Position numbers and translations under genes: made by a program. From assembly GCA_024654105.1 (NCBI GenBank), contig JANLID010000021.1, positions 1-7,798 on the forward strand: a DNA stretch of 7,798 nucleotides, in the 5' to 3' direction. This document shows positions 1 through 6,957 of the stretch, one piece after another (position 1 is the first letter of the stretch; each line of letters opens with the position of its first letter). The DNA comes from Gallionella sp. Lineage in GTDB: Bacteria > Pseudomonadota > Gammaproteobacteria > Burkholderiales > Gallionellaceae. The notes below the pieces were generated by a model. It had not been told where the DNA came from. It saw only the letters and a list, made by a program, of their open reading frames with translations, and did no database searches.

Positions 1-586
1 GGAGATGCCCGGTGTCGCGGTTGCGTATCTCGTAGCGGTACAGCGCGTGTTGCGGAATTTCGGGAATGAACAATTCCCACACGCCGCTGGAGCCGTGCGA
101 GCGCATCGGATGCACGCGGCCATCCCAGTTGTTGAATTCGCCCACCACGCTGACGCGTTCGGCGTTGGGCGCCCACACCGCGAAGCTCACTCCCTGGATG
201 CCGTCGATTTCGATGCTGTGCGAACCGAGCATCCGGTAGCCTTGTTGCAGCTTGCCCTCGCCGAACAGATGCAAATCCTGCGGTGAGATGCGCGGCGTAA
301 ACTGGTAGGGATCGAAGACTTCATGGGTCGCGCTGCCATAATGCATGCGCAGACGGTAGGGGCGCGCGGGTTCGCTGCTGCCGCGCCATTCGAACACCCC
401 GGCGGGGTGAATGCGCTTTAATCCGCTTGCTTCTGTATTGTTCAGCAGGTCAACATCGGTGGCGTAAGGTTCATACACTCTGACGACCCAATCCGCGCCT
501 TCGCGATGCAGGCCGAGCAAGCCGAACGGATCATGGAGACGAGCTTGCAGCAGCGATTCGATCGGCTTGTTCACCTGTTTCACCAT
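1..586 (-). CDS. glgB: 1,4-alpha-glucan branching enzyme GlgB, N-terminal part (cut by window edge)
   Basis: This gene runs off the left edge; 195 codons of the N-terminus are visible. GlgB (family GH13) cuts alpha-1,4 chains and re-attaches them as alpha-1,6 branches in cytoplasmic glycogen. The visible part fits the two N-terminal beta-sandwich modules: an N1 region at residues about 14-100 (HDPFGLLGLHREGADW at 18-33, FDPYQF at 91-96) and a CBM48 module at about 115-190 (FAVWAPNAERVSVVGEFNNW at 135-154). The catalytic barrel lies outside the window. The start is ATG at 584-586, because an in-frame TAG sits only three codons upstream. The Shine-Dalgarno sequence is weak. It is divergent from glgC across 72 bp, which suggests shared control of glycogen synthesis. 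Identity is near certain from the CBM48 motifs; activity cannot be judged without the catalytic domain. Confidence 0.95.
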   Translation of the reverse strand, partial: MVKQVNKPIESLLQARLHDPFGLLGLHREGADWVVRVYEPYATDVDLLNNTEASGLKRIHPAGVFEWRGSSEPARPYRLRMHYGSATHEVFDPYQFTPRISPQDLHLFGEGKLQQGYRMLGSHSIEIDGIQGVSFAVWAPNAERVSVVGEFNNWDGRVHPMRSHGSSGVWELFIPEIPQHALYRYEIRNRDTGHL

Positions 587-607
587 TATTCTTGTCTAAT
601 GATACGA

Positions 608-635
608 TTGTAAACGATAATGACTACGCTATAAC
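608..635 (+). promoter_or_regulatory. Candidate sigma70 promoter for glgC
   Basis: The 72-bp gap between divergent glgB and glgC holds a plausible -35 box TTGTAA (608-613, 4 of 6 consensus bases), a 16-bp spacer and a -10 box TATAAC (630-635, 5 of 6). It is followed by a good Shine-Dalgarno AAGGGAG at 646-652, six bases before the glgC ATG. The same AT-rich gap must also hold the glgB promoter on the other strand; I could not choose one there with confidence. This is pattern matching only. Confidence 0.45.
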
Positions 636-658
636 AAGGTAAATAAAGGGAGCGTACC

Positions 659-1984
659 ATGAAGGCCGAACCGGGTTACCTGCAAAGAAAATATCATTTC
701 GCCACCGACGATCCTGCATCGCGTTTTGTCAGCCGCATCACCAAAAATACCTTTGCGATAGTGCTGGCGGGCGGCCGCGGCAGCCGCCTGCATCAACTGA
801 CCGACTGGCGCGCCAAGCCCGCCGTTCCCTTCGGCGGCAAGTTCCGCATCATCGATTTCGTGCTGTCCAACTGCGTCAATTCCGGCATTCGTCGCATCGG
901 CATCGCGACGCAATACAAGTCGCACAGCCTGATCCGGCACATCCAGCGCGGCTGGTCATTTCTGAGCGGCCAATTCGGCGAATCCGTCAACCTGTTGCCG
1001 GCGCAACAGCGCGTCAGTGTAGATCAATGGTACCAGGGAACTGTCGATGCAGTGTACCAAAACCTGGATATCCTGCGCGAGGCAGACCCTGATTTCATAA
1101 TGGTCCTCGCCGGGGACCATGTCTATAAAATGGACTACGGCAAGTTGCTTGCGTTTCATGTTGAAAAAAAAGCCGACATGACCGTCGCCTGTCTGGAAGT
1201 GCCCGTGGCCGATGCGACGGCATTTGGCGTAATGGGCGTGGACGAGCATTCCCGTGTCGTGAGGTTTGACGAGAAACCCGCCCATCCGCCTACCATTCCC
1301 GGTAAACCGGACAAGTCGCTGGCCAGTATGGGTGTTTATGTATTCAATGCGCGTTTTCTCTTCGAGCAGTTGATCCGTGATGCCGATGATCCGCATTCCA
1401 GCCATGATTTCGGCAAGGATTTGATCCCGTACATGGTTCCAAGATACCGGCTGTTTGCGCAAAGTTTCGCGCAGAGCTGCGTAGGTATGGGTAATGGCGA
1501 GGAACCCTATTGGCGCGACGTGGGCACCATCGATGCCTACTGGGAAGCCAATATGGAGCTGACCAAGGTCGTGCCCGACCTGAATATGTACGACCAGGAA
1601 TGGCCGATCTGGACGTATCAGGAGCAATTGCCGCCTGCCAAATTCGTATTTGACGATGACGACCGGCGCGGCATGGCCATCGATTCGCTGGTTTCCGGCG
1701 GATGCATCATCAGCGGCTCGACGGTGCGCCGTTCGCTGCTGTTTTCGGATGTGCGCATCGATAGCCATTGCAATATCGAAGATTCGGTATTGTTGCCCAA
1801 GGTGCACGTTGGGAGCCATGTCACGCTAAAGCGCGTCATCGTGGACAGGAGTTGCAATATCCCGGACGGGCTGGAGGTTGGAGTCAACCCGGAAGAAGAC
1901 CGCAAGCGCTTCCATGTCAGCCCGAATGGCATCACGCTGATTACCCCGGAAATGATCGGGCAAAAGGTTCACAGTCTCCGTTGA
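659..1984 (+). CDS. glgC: Glucose-1-phosphate adenylyltransferase (ADP-glucose pyrophosphorylase) GlgC
   Basis: It makes ADP-glucose and pyrophosphate from ATP and glucose-1-phosphate, the committed step of bacterial glycogen synthesis, in the cytoplasm. The 441 residues are close to the usual length of about 420-430. The N-terminal nucleotidyltransferase domain has LAGGRGSRL (36-44), RAKPAVPFGGKFRIIDF (51-67), WYQGT (124-128, the ATP-site Tyr), AGDHVYKMDY (151-160, catalytic Asp153) and FDEKP (203-207, glucose-1-phosphate Lys206). YWRDVGTIDAYW follows at 284-295. The C-terminal part has the left-handed beta-helix pattern (SLVSGGCIISGS, then repeated hydrophobic hexads). The start is supported by AAGGGAG six bases upstream. 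The position matching the E. coli fructose-1,6-bisphosphate-site Lys39 is Trp50 (LTDWRAKP), so activator response may differ. It is the first gene of a plus-strand series with two GH57 genes and divergent from glgB. Confidence 0.98.
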   Translation: MKAEPGYLQRKYHFATDDPASRFVSRITKNTFAIVLAGGRGSRLHQLTDWRAKPAVPFGGKFRIIDFVLSNCVNSGIRRIGIATQYKSHSLIRHIQRGWSFLSGQFGESVNLLPAQQRVSVDQWYQGTVDAVYQNLDILREADPDFIMVLAGDHVYKMDYGKLLAFHVEKKADMTVACLEVPVADATAFGVMGVDEHSRVVRFDEKPAHPPTIPGKPDKSLASMGVYVFNARFLFEQLIRDADDPHSSHDFGKDLIPYMVPRYRLFAQSFAQSCVGMGNGEEPYWRDVGTIDAYWEANMELTKVVPDLNMYDQEWPIWTYQEQLPPAKFVFDDDDRRGMAIDSLVSGGCIISGSTVRRSLLFSDVRIDSHCNIEDSVLLPKVHVGSHVTLKRVIVDRSCNIPDGLEVGVNPEEDRKRFHVSPNGITLITPEMIGQKVHSLR

Positions 1985-2038
1985 TTTGAAAAGGCGGCGA
2001 ATTCAAAAACATTATCCCCGGAAATATGTAGTTCCCTT

Positions 2039-3757
2039 ATGAAAAAGCCTGTTGACCTGGTGTTCCTGTGGCACATGCACCAGCCGGATTACCGTGATTA
2101 TTCCAGCGGCGATTTCGTGTTGCCATGGACTTATCTGCATGCCATCAAGGACTACACCGACATGGCCTATCACCTCGAGCGGCATCCCAAGGTGCGTGCC
2201 GTGGTGAATTTCGTGCCGGTATTGCTCGACCAACTGGAAGATTATGTCGGCCAGTTTGCCACCGGACAGTTGCGCGACCCTTTACTGCGCATGCTGGCGC
2301 ACGGGAATATCGGCGAACTGTCGGCAGAACAGCGGCAATTCATTTTCGACGCCTGCTTCCGCAGTAATCACACCAAGATGGTAATACCCTATCCGGCATA
2401 CAAACGCCTGCTGGAATTGTTCAGCCATTTGCAGCAGGACGGAGATGCTGCGTTGTCCTACTTGTCCGGTCAATATATGGCGGATTTGCTGACCTGGTAT
2501 CACCTGGCGTGGTGCGGCGAGAGCGTGCGTCGCGAACATGTGCTGGTGGCACGCCTGATGAGCAAGGCCGAAGGCTTCAGCCATGATGACCGGAAACAGT
2601 TGCTCGATCTCATCGGCGAGCTGATCGGCAACATCATCCCGCGTTACCGCAAGTTGGCGGAAGACGGGCAAATTGAACTCTCCGCCACGCCGCACTATCA
2701 CCCGCTGGCGCCATTGCTGATCGACTTTGCCAGCGCCAGGGAAGTGATGCCGGATGCGCCATTGCCCAGTTCGCCGCATTATCCCAAGGGACGGCAGCGT
2801 GTAATCGCCCATATCCGGTCGGCAAAGGAGAGCCACCGCAAGCGCTTTGGCGCGGAGCCGACGGGAATGTGGCCGGCCGAGGGGTCGATTTCCTCGGAAA
2901 CGCTGGACGTGCTGGCTGCCGAAAATTGCCGCTGGGCAGCCAGTGGGGAAGGGGTGCTGGTAAACAGTTTGCGGCAGTCCCAGCAAAGCGTTCCCGAACG
3001 CGCCCAATACCTGTACCGCCCATATCGCCTGGAGGAAGGCGCAAAAAATCTGCTCTGTTTTTTCCGCGACGACCGCTTGTCCGACCTGATCGGGTTCGAG
3101 TATTCGCGCTGGCACGGCAGGGATGCCGCGCGCCACTTTATCGACCAGATCGAGGCCATCGCGCGGCAGTCGCCGGATGGCGAAACACCCATCGTGAGCG
3201 TCATTCTGGATGGTGAGAACGCCTGGGAATACTACCCCTACAACGGGCATTATTTCCTGGAAGAACTTTACACCACGATCGAGTCGAATCACTGGATACA
3301 AACGACCACTTACAACGACTATGTGACGCGCCCAATCACGCTTTCCGGCGCCGATAGCGCCCGTGTGCACAGTCTTCCCTATGTCGTTGCGGGCAGTTGG
3401 GTCTATGGCAATTTTTCGACCTGGATCGGTTCGCCAGATAAAAATCGCGCATGGGACATGTTGTGTGCCGCCAAGCAAAGTTTCGATATGGTGATAAGCA
3501 GCGGGCGGCTCAGCCAGGCTGAGCAGGAAGCGGCTGAAAAACAGCTTTGTTCCTGCGAAAGCTCGGACTGGTTCTGGTGGTTTGGCGATTACAATCCTTC
3601 GCATTCGGTAGCCAGCTTTGACCATCTGTTCCGGCATAATCTGACCGCGTTGTACCGCCTGCTGCAATTGCCGCCGCCGGCCAACCTTTCCGAGCCCATC
3701 AGTCAGGGTGGAGGGCATCCGGAGGCGGGCGGCGCAATGCGCCGTGCCGCTGAATAA
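2039..3757 (+). CDS. Glycoside hydrolase family 57 protein (alpha-amylase/amylopullulanase-like)
   Basis: This 572-residue GH57 enzyme probably cleaves alpha-1,4 (perhaps also alpha-1,6) bonds of glycogen-like glucan. The conserved GH57 regions appear in order: HMHQPDY at 12-18; GQIELSATPHYHPLAPLL at 210-227; GMWPAEGSIS at 276-285, with Glu281 as the expected nucleophile; VILDGENAWEYY at 388-399, with Asp391 as the expected acid/base; and GSWVYGNFSTW (452-462) with DWFWWFGD (510-517) in the C-terminal helical part. There is no signal peptide, so it is likely cytoplasmic. The last 25 residues or so are Gly/Ala/Pro-rich and look disordered. The ATG is 54 bases after glgC with only a weak, distant GGAAA as ribosome site; no in-frame start lies between, and the next Met is inside the HMHQP motif, so this start stands. 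Placement next to glgC points to glycogen turnover. Exact specificity cannot be read from sequence. Confidence 0.92.
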   Translation: MKKPVDLVFLWHMHQPDYRDYSSGDFVLPWTYLHAIKDYTDMAYHLERHPKVRAVVNFVPVLLDQLEDYVGQFATGQLRDPLLRMLAHGNIGELSAEQRQFIFDACFRSNHTKMVIPYPAYKRLLELFSHLQQDGDAALSYLSGQYMADLLTWYHLAWCGESVRREHVLVARLMSKAEGFSHDDRKQLLDLIGELIGNIIPRYRKLAEDGQIELSATPHYHPLAPLLIDFASAREVMPDAPLPSSPHYPKGRQRVIAHIRSAKESHRKRFGAEPTGMWPAEGSISSETLDVLAAENCRWAASGEGVLVNSLRQSQQSVPERAQYLYRPYRLEEGAKNLLCFFRDDRLSDLIGFEYSRWHGRDAARHFIDQIEAIARQSPDGETPIVSVILDGENAWEYYPYNGHYFLEELYTTIESNHWIQTTTYNDYVTRPITLSGADSARVHSLPYVVAGSWVYGNFSTWIGSPDKNRAWDMLCAAKQSFDMVISSGRLSQAEQEAAEKQLCSCESSDWFWWFGDYNPSHSVASFDHLFRHNLTALYRLLQLPPPANLSEPISQGGGHPEAGGAMRRAAE

Positions 3758-3784
3758 ATTTGACTATTGCGGACTGTACCGGCC

Positions 3785-5806
3785 ATGACTAAAACTGTTT
3801 CCCTGCTATTTGGTGTTCACGCGCACCAGCCTGTCGGCAATTTTCCCGAAGTCATCGACGATGCGCATTTGCGTTGTTACCGCCCGTTTCTGCAAACGCT
3901 GCACCGCTTTCCCGAATTCCGTTTTGCGGTGCATTTCAGCGGCTGGTTGCTGGATTATCTGCTGCAAAAATTCCCGGAAGACATGGCGCTGTTGCGGGAA
4001 ATGGTCGCGCGCGGCCAGGTTGAGTTATTTGGAGCGGGGGACACCGAGCCGGTGCTGGCAGTCATTCCGGAGCAGGATCGCATTGGTCAACTGACGCGTT
4101 TCTCAGACAAGCTGGATGCCAGGCTGGGGCAGCGTCCGCAAGGCGCGTGGCTCACCGAACGGGTGTGGGAGGCAACCGTCGTTCCGTCGCTGGTTGATGC
4201 CGGGATTCGTTATGTCACGGTGGATGATTACCATTTTCTGTGCGCCGGAAAAGAGGCCGGCCAACTGGACGGCTATTACACTACCGAGGAGGGCGGCAAG
4301 CCGCTGGATTTGTTCCCGATTTCCGAGGCATTGCGTTACCGTATCCCGTTTGCACTTGCGCACGAAGTGGTCGACTATCTGGAAGGGCTTGCCGGGCAGA
4401 GCGAGAATGCTGCTGCCGTTTATTTCGATGACATCGAAAAATTCGGCATCTGGCCGGAAACCTACGAGTGGGTCTATGAAAAAGGCTGGCTGGAGAACTT
4501 CATCCGCGGCGTGCTGGCTTCGGAAAAAATTAGACCGCGCACTTACAAGGAATATCACGATCAGGTCAAGACGCGCGGCATTATTTATCTGCCGACCACC
4601 TCCTACATCGAAATGAACGAGTGGACCTTGCCTGCTGCTGCCGCCGCGAAGTATGCCGATCTGGTCGCCCGTGAAAAAGATGCAGGGCGCTACGAAGAGC
4701 ATAAACCGTATATCCGTGGCGGCATCTGGAAGAATTTTTTCAGCCGCTACCCGGAATCCAACTGGATGCACAAGCGTATGCTGGGTCTGTCGCTGAGGGT
4801 TGCACAGTTGCCAAGCGATCAGCGCACGGCAGATTTGATCGATGACCTCTATGAAGCGCAGTCCAACGATGCTTATTGGCATGGCCTGTTTGGCGGGCTT
4901 TACCTGCCGCATCTGCGCCGTGCCGTGTATAACGCCATTGTCCGGCTGGAGGCCGGGCTGGATAACATCGCTCCGCGCAAGGCCGGCCATCGGGGAGACC
5001 TTGATAAAGACGGGGTGGATGAAATTTGTACGTTCAGTAAAGAGTTGCAGGCGATCGTCAAACTGGATGGCCATGCCGGAGTTTGCGAGTTTGACGACTA
5101 TCGTCTGAACCACAATTTTGGCGATACCCTGCGCCGGCAGGCCGAACACTACTTTGAGAAAATTCATAACAACGCGCAAGGCGCAGAACACGCCGGGGAC
5201 GGCATCGCGTCGGCGCATGACCGTGTCGCCTTCAAGCACGAGATTTTTCCGTCCGATTTGTTGGCCGATGATCGTCCGTCCGGCCTGTTTATCGACTCAT
5301 GGATAAAAGAAAACGAACATCGGGCTGTTCGGGACTATGAGCTGATCGGATATGATCCCGCTTCGATGCAATTCCAGGCAGTGATCGGGGATGGCACGAT
5401 TACAAAAACCATCACCCTGTCCGGCAACCGGATTGGAGCGCAATATGCCGCAAGCAAACTCACGGGCGGGAGCGTGTCGGTCAGGTTTATGCTTGCGATG
5501 CCATGCTGTGACGGCTATGCGGGGCGGTATGCCGGTTCCGGCGCCAATATCCTCGGTGGATTTGGTGCGCCGCTGGAGGTTAAAGCAGAGCGGCTCATCC
5601 TGGATGACGGTGTGCTGGGCGGACATCTGATTTTCGGTGCATCACGAACCGTGTCGATCCATGCCGCGCCGTATTTCACCGCTTCTCAATCCGAGGCGGG
5701 ATTTGAGAAAATCATGCAGGCCGTTGAAATTACCGTGCAATGGCCAGTTGATGACAGGCCGGTAAGTTTGTGGCTGGAAGTCAATCCGGGCAATTTGCAG
5801 TTGTAA
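3785..5806 (+). CDS. GH57 4-alpha-glucanotransferase-like protein with DUF1925 and DUF1926 domains
   Basis: This 673-residue protein has the architecture of Thermococcus litoralis 4-alpha-glucanotransferase (about 659 residues): a GH57 catalytic barrel (about 3-290), a helical DUF1925 region (about 300-385) and a C-terminal DUF1926 beta-sandwich (about 395-673). Motifs are GVHAHQPVGNF (10-20), GAGDTEP (83-89), WLTERVWE (122-129, expected nucleophile Glu125), YFDDIEKFGIWP (213-224, the Asp pair 215-216 holding the expected acid/base) and NDAYWHGLFGGLYLPHLR (362-379). DLDKDGVDE at 405-413 resembles a calcium-binding loop. It probably transfers alpha-1,4-glucan segments between chains (disproportionation) or acts as an alpha-amylase. 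There is no signal peptide. I chose ATG 3785 over an in-frame TTG at 3767, because the ATG gives the usual short lead to the first beta strand; neither has a strong ribosome site. It lies 27 bases after the first GH57 gene, probably in the same operon. The stop codon abuts a repeat element. Confidence 0.92.
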   Translation: MTKTVSLLFGVHAHQPVGNFPEVIDDAHLRCYRPFLQTLHRFPEFRFAVHFSGWLLDYLLQKFPEDMALLREMVARGQVELFGAGDTEPVLAVIPEQDRIGQLTRFSDKLDARLGQRPQGAWLTERVWEATVVPSLVDAGIRYVTVDDYHFLCAGKEAGQLDGYYTTEEGGKPLDLFPISEALRYRIPFALAHEVVDYLEGLAGQSENAAAVYFDDIEKFGIWPETYEWVYEKGWLENFIRGVLASEKIRPRTYKEYHDQVKTRGIIYLPTTSYIEMNEWTLPAAAAAKYADLVAREKDAGRYEEHKPYIRGGIWKNFFSRYPESNWMHKRMLGLSLRVAQLPSDQRTADLIDDLYEAQSNDAYWHGLFGGLYLPHLRRAVYNAIVRLEAGLDNIAPRKAGHRGDLDKDGVDEICTFSKELQAIVKLDGHAGVCEFDDYRLNHNFGDTLRRQAEHYFEKIHNNAQGAEHAGDGIASAHDRVAFKHEIFPSDLLADDRPSGLFIDSWIKENEHRAVRDYELIGYDPASMQFQAVIGDGTITKTITLSGNRIGAQYAASKLTGGSVSVRFMLAMPCCDGYAGRYAGSGANILGGFGAPLEVKAERLILDDGVLGGHLIFGASRTVSIHAAPYFTASQSEAGFEKIMQAVEITVQWPVDDRPVSLWLEVNPGNLQL

Positions 5807-5837
5807 TTCCATTTCTCTTTCAAAACAGCAATAACCC

Positions 5838-5890
5838 CGTAGGGTGCATTCCATGCACCAACGACAATGGTGCATGGAATGCACCCTACG
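5838..5890. repeat. REP-doublet (REPIN-like) hairpin core, copy 1
   Basis: A perfect 23-bp inverted repeat (5838-5860 with 5868-5890) surrounds a 7-base loop, acgacaa. Each arm starts with GTAG (5839-5842) and then has its own small palindrome: GGTGCAT, spacer TCC, ATGCACC (5843-5859). The right arm is its mirror, ending in CTAC. A GTAG tetranucleotide ahead of a short hairpin, in inverted pairs, is the layout of REP sequences mobilised by REP-associated tyrosine transposases (RAYT). The RNA would fold into one long stem. It lies between convergent genes and could block or stabilise transcript 3' ends, but no U-run follows, so it is not a standard intrinsic terminator. Confidence 0.85.
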
Positions 5891-5905
5891 ATTTCCCTAC
5901 GATTT
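5884..5905. repeat. 11-bp tandem duplication at the edge of repeat copy 1
   Basis: CCCTACGATTT occurs twice in a row (5884-5894 and 5895-5905). Copy 2 of the element has this unit once, in diverged form, so the duplication probably arose in copy 1, for example by replication slippage beside the hairpin. Confidence 0.8.
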
Positions 5906-5978
5906 CACTATTGATTGAAAAATGGAATAACTGCACCGCGACAAGAAGCGCTGGCGTCTCGCCCTGAGTCAATTTCGC

Positions 5979-5994
5979 ATCCGGCTTGCCGGAT
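5979..5994 (-). terminator. Small hairpin overlapping the stop of the S49 peptidase gene, possible weak terminator
   Basis: ATCCGGC (5979-5985), TT, GCCGGAT (5988-5994) forms a 7-bp perfect stem with a very short loop. It overlaps the last base of the peptidase gene stop codon (TGA, 5994-5996 on the minus strand). The minus-strand sequence that follows is GCGAAATTGAC, which lacks a U-run. It may only weakly stop transcription or protect the 3' end. Confidence 0.3.
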
Positions 5995-6941
5995 CAATAG
6001 CGCAACGAAACACCGCGTTGCGCCGGCAGTCCGAGGGTGCTTGCGACACCCGCACCGAAGCGTCTCGCCAGACGATCCGTGAAACTTTCTTGCATGGTGA
6101 AGTCCACGATTTTTTCGACCTTGATGATATCGCGCGCGACCGATTCAATGCTGCCGTAGCCATCCGCCAGTCCCAGTTCCAGGCTGCGCTGGCCGTTCCA
6201 TACCAGGCCGCTGAAGATGTCCGGTGTTTCCTTCAGGCGCTTGCCGCGCCCCTGTCTTACCACATCGATGAACTGCTGGTGGATTTCCGCGAGCATCTGC
6301 TTGGCATATTCATGCTGCGCCGGATCGGCTGCCGAGAATGGATCGAGGAACCCCTTGTTTTCTCCGGCGGTAATCAGGCGGCGTTCCACGCCGAGTTTTT
6401 CCATCGTGCCGGTAAAACCGAAGCCGTCCATCAGCACGCCAACCGAGCCGATCAGGCTGGCCTTGTCCACAAAAATCTTGTCTGCCGCCACCGCCACGTA
6501 GTAGCCGCCGGAAGCGCAAATATCCTCGACCACCGCGTACAGCGGAACGGATGGATACTTGGCGCGCAGACGGCGGATTTCATCGTTGATCTGCCCGGCC
6601 TGCACCGGGCTGCCGCCGGGACTGTTGATGCGCAGGATCACGCCCTGCGTGTTTTTGTCTTCGAACGCATCCTGCAGGCTGGGGATCAGGTTGTCGGCGC
6701 TCGCCTGACTATCCGGCGCGATCACGCCCTGCATATCGACCAGCGCGGTGTGTTTGCCGCCCAACGCAACTTCCCCGCTGTCGAACCAGCCGATGAAAAC
6801 GAACAGGATGATGAACAGATAACCGAATGTCAGCATTTTGAAAAAGATGCCCCAGTGCCGCGCGCGGCGTTGTTCCTGCAGGGCGGAGGTAGCCAGTTTT
6901 TCCAGCACGCTGCGTTCCCAATTGTTGTTTTGCTCTGACAT
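5994..6941 (-). CDS. sppA: S49 family signal peptide peptidase (SppA/SohB type), membrane-anchored
   Basis: This 315-residue serine protease of family S49 is expected to degrade leftover signal peptides or membrane-protein fragments at the inner membrane. A short charged N-terminus (1-30) is followed by one membrane segment at about 33-53. The protease core has DMQGVI (69-74), LRINSPGGSP (103-112), VEDICASGGYYVA (138-150, nucleophile Ser144) and GENKGFLDPFS (193-203, expected general base Lys196). The 52-residue Ser-Lys spacing equals that of Bacillus subtilis SppA (Ser147/Lys199). The length is that of short single-domain forms, about half of E. coli SppA. The start is well supported by AAGGAG (6947-6952 read on the minus strand), five bases before the ATG. 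It lies downstream of the HAD gene on the same strand, with a repeat copy between them and another copy past its stop codon. Confidence 0.93.
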   Translation of the reverse strand: MSEQNNNWERSVLEKLATSALQEQRRARHWGIFFKMLTFGYLFIILFVFIGWFDSGEVALGGKHTALVDMQGVIAPDSQASADNLIPSLQDAFEDKNTQGVILRINSPGGSPVQAGQINDEIRRLRAKYPSVPLYAVVEDICASGGYYVAVAADKIFVDKASLIGSVGVLMDGFGFTGTMEKLGVERRLITAGENKGFLDPFSAADPAQHEYAKQMLAEIHQQFIDVVRQGRGKRLKETPDIFSGLVWNGQRSLELGLADGYGSIESVARDIIKVEKIVDFTMQESFTDRLARRFGAGVASTLGLPAQRGVSLRY

Positions 6942-6957
6942 TACGACTCCTTCAATA

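Larger units (their letters stand above)
5807..5932. repeat. Repeat element, copy 1 (REP-doublet core plus flanks, near-palindromic)
   Basis: A 126-bp repeat fills most of the gap between the convergent second GH57 gene and the S49 peptidase gene. It begins directly after the TAA stop at 5804-5806. Its left 32 bases (5807-5838) match the reverse complement of 7042-7073 at 26 of 32 positions without gaps, including 18 identical bases (5816-5833). Its right end (5901-5932) matches the reverse complement of 6958-6990 at 27 of 32 positions with one gap. The ends carry an inverted ATTCCATTT (5806-5814) and AAATGGAAT (5920-5928). It holds no open frame of note. The outer boundary is uncertain by a few bases, and no target-site duplication could be fixed. 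Confidence 0.85.

Noticed and set aside
5..286. Plus-strand 93-codon frame at the left edge
   Set aside because: It is antisense to the clearly recognisable glgB N-terminus.
2282..3718. Long minus-strand open frame (478 codons) opposite the first GH57 gene, and similar long antisense frames at 956-1819 and 4103-5239
   Set aside because: They lie wholly inside well-supported plus-strand genes, show no recognisable motif, and are typical by-products of codon bias in GC-rich DNA.
3760..3765. TTGACT resembling a -35 box between the two GH57 genes
   Set aside because: A -10 box at normal spacing would fall on or after the ATG at 3785, and none is seen there.
3767..3784. TTG start for the second GH57 gene, adding six residues
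   Set aside because: No ribosome site precedes it, and the ATG at 3785 gives the N-terminus usual for the family.
5838..5890. Long hairpin as an intrinsic terminator for the glycogen operon
   Set aside because: The stem is strong but no U-run follows on either strand, and the same hairpin occurs in a non-terminal position at 6991-7041; a repeat element explains it better.
5807..5993. Small reading frames across the intergenic region (for example 5770-5967)
   Set aside because: They overlap the GH57 end and the palindromic repeat, with no ribosome site or protein-like composition.
6018..6938. 306-codon plus-strand frame opposite the S49 peptidase gene
   Set aside because: The minus-strand frame has the full S49 motif set and a good ribosome site; this one reads as its antisense image without any family motif.
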